Part shown: positions 7,104-7,235 of the stretch, piece by piece
How positions within the stretch are numbered: the first letter of the stretch is position 1
Layout: each line of letters opens with the position of its first letter
Source of the DNA: Anaerolineales bacterium UBA5069
GTDB taxonomy: Bacteria; Chloroflexota; Anaerolineae; Caldilineales; Caldilineaceae
Direction of reading: 5' to 3'
DNA length: 7,235 nucleotides
Assembly (NCBI GenBank): GCA_002415895.1
Contig: DIAV01000324.1
Location: 1-7,235 of the forward strand
Translations under genes and position numbers: made by a program
The notes under the pieces: model-generated
Told to the model about the DNA's origin: nothing
Databases searched by the model: none
What the model saw: only the letters and a program-made list of their open reading frames with translations

Positions 7104-7235
7104 GCTATGGCCGTTTCTGCTGCAATCGCTGAGGGCGCCGCCGGTTTGGGTGCAGCAAGCACAGCAGCCACGCGTGCGCCGGCATGACCGTCCCACAGGG
7201 GCGGCGGTTCGCTGCGCGTCATTTTACCCGCAAGC
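7100..7235 (-). CDS. Probable UDP-GlcNAc 2-epimerase family protein, C-terminal end only
   Basis: An open frame enters from the right edge and ends at TGA (7100-7102), giving 44 residues. The segment SEPPPLWDGHAGARVAAVL resembles the conserved C-terminus of UDP-GlcNAc 2-epimerases (WecB/FnlC type), where a Gly-Asp-Gly or Trp-Asp-Gly followed by a small-residue/Arg helix closes the protein. An Ala/Pro-rich tail of about 18 residues follows. The TGA overlaps the glycosyltransferase ATG by 4 bases, which supports a real gene. Such enzymes make ManNAc-type sugars, or in the FnlC branch UDP-L-FucNAc. The FnlC branch is attractive because it often precedes a wbuB gene. The call rests on a short C-terminal motif only. 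Confidence 0.65.
   Translation of the reverse strand, partial: LAGKMTRSEPPPLWDGHAGARVAAVLAAPKPAAPSAIAAETAIA

Noticed and set aside
7104..7196. N-terminal extension of the glycosyltransferase to an ATG at 7196
   Set aside because: The added Cys/Arg-rich leader overlaps the epimerase C-terminus in another frame. MKVLLIH at 7103 is the standard GT4 beginning.

Overview
The window is part of a surface-polysaccharide (O-antigen, capsule or glycoprotein glycan) biosynthesis locus of a moderately GC-rich bacterium. Every credible gene lies on the minus strand, so the locus reads from base 7235 down to base 153. Spacing is tight: three ATGA stop/start overlaps, and gaps of 31-139 bp elsewhere. I cannot name the organism. 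The base composition and protein style would fit an environmental lineage such as Chloroflexota, but that is a guess and no marker gene is present.

In transcription order the genes are: (1) the C-terminal end of a probable UDP-GlcNAc 2-epimerase family protein, cut by the window edge (7235-7100); (2) a WbuB-like GT4 glycosyltransferase (7103-5877); (3) a PglC-type undecaprenyl-phosphate phosphosugar transferase (5845-5213); (4) an LpxD-like left-handed beta-helix acyltransferase (5139-4258); (5) an unrecognised 202-residue protein that may be a double hotdog (4223-3615); (6) a beta-ketoacyl-ACP synthase III with an intact Cys-His-Asn triad (3618-2677); (7) an acyl carrier protein (2637-2398); (8) a NeuD/PglD-like sugar acyltransferase (2339-1701); (9) a second, paralogous acyl carrier protein (1561-1307); (10) a DegT/DnrJ/EryC1 aminotransferase (1310-153).

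The aminotransferase, the PglD-like acyltransferase and the PglC-like transferase are the pieces expected for making an N-acylated amino sugar on a nucleotide carrier and loading its phosphosugar onto undecaprenyl phosphate. The unusual part is the block of KAS III, two ACPs, a possible hotdog protein and two hexapeptide-repeat acyltransferases. I read it as a dedicated short acyl-chain supply line, with acyl groups made on a cluster-encoded ACP and handed to an amino sugar in place of acetyl-CoA. The 4,6-dehydratase, any ketoreductase and the rest of the assembly and export genes are not in the window.

Non-coding features worth noting are two adjacent hairpins filling the gap between the PglC-like and LpxD-like genes, a 139-bp spacer before the second ACP with an imperfect dyad and a possible extended -10, and a short 9-bp tandem repeat and a GC hairpin at the left edge (1-152), where I find no confident gene.
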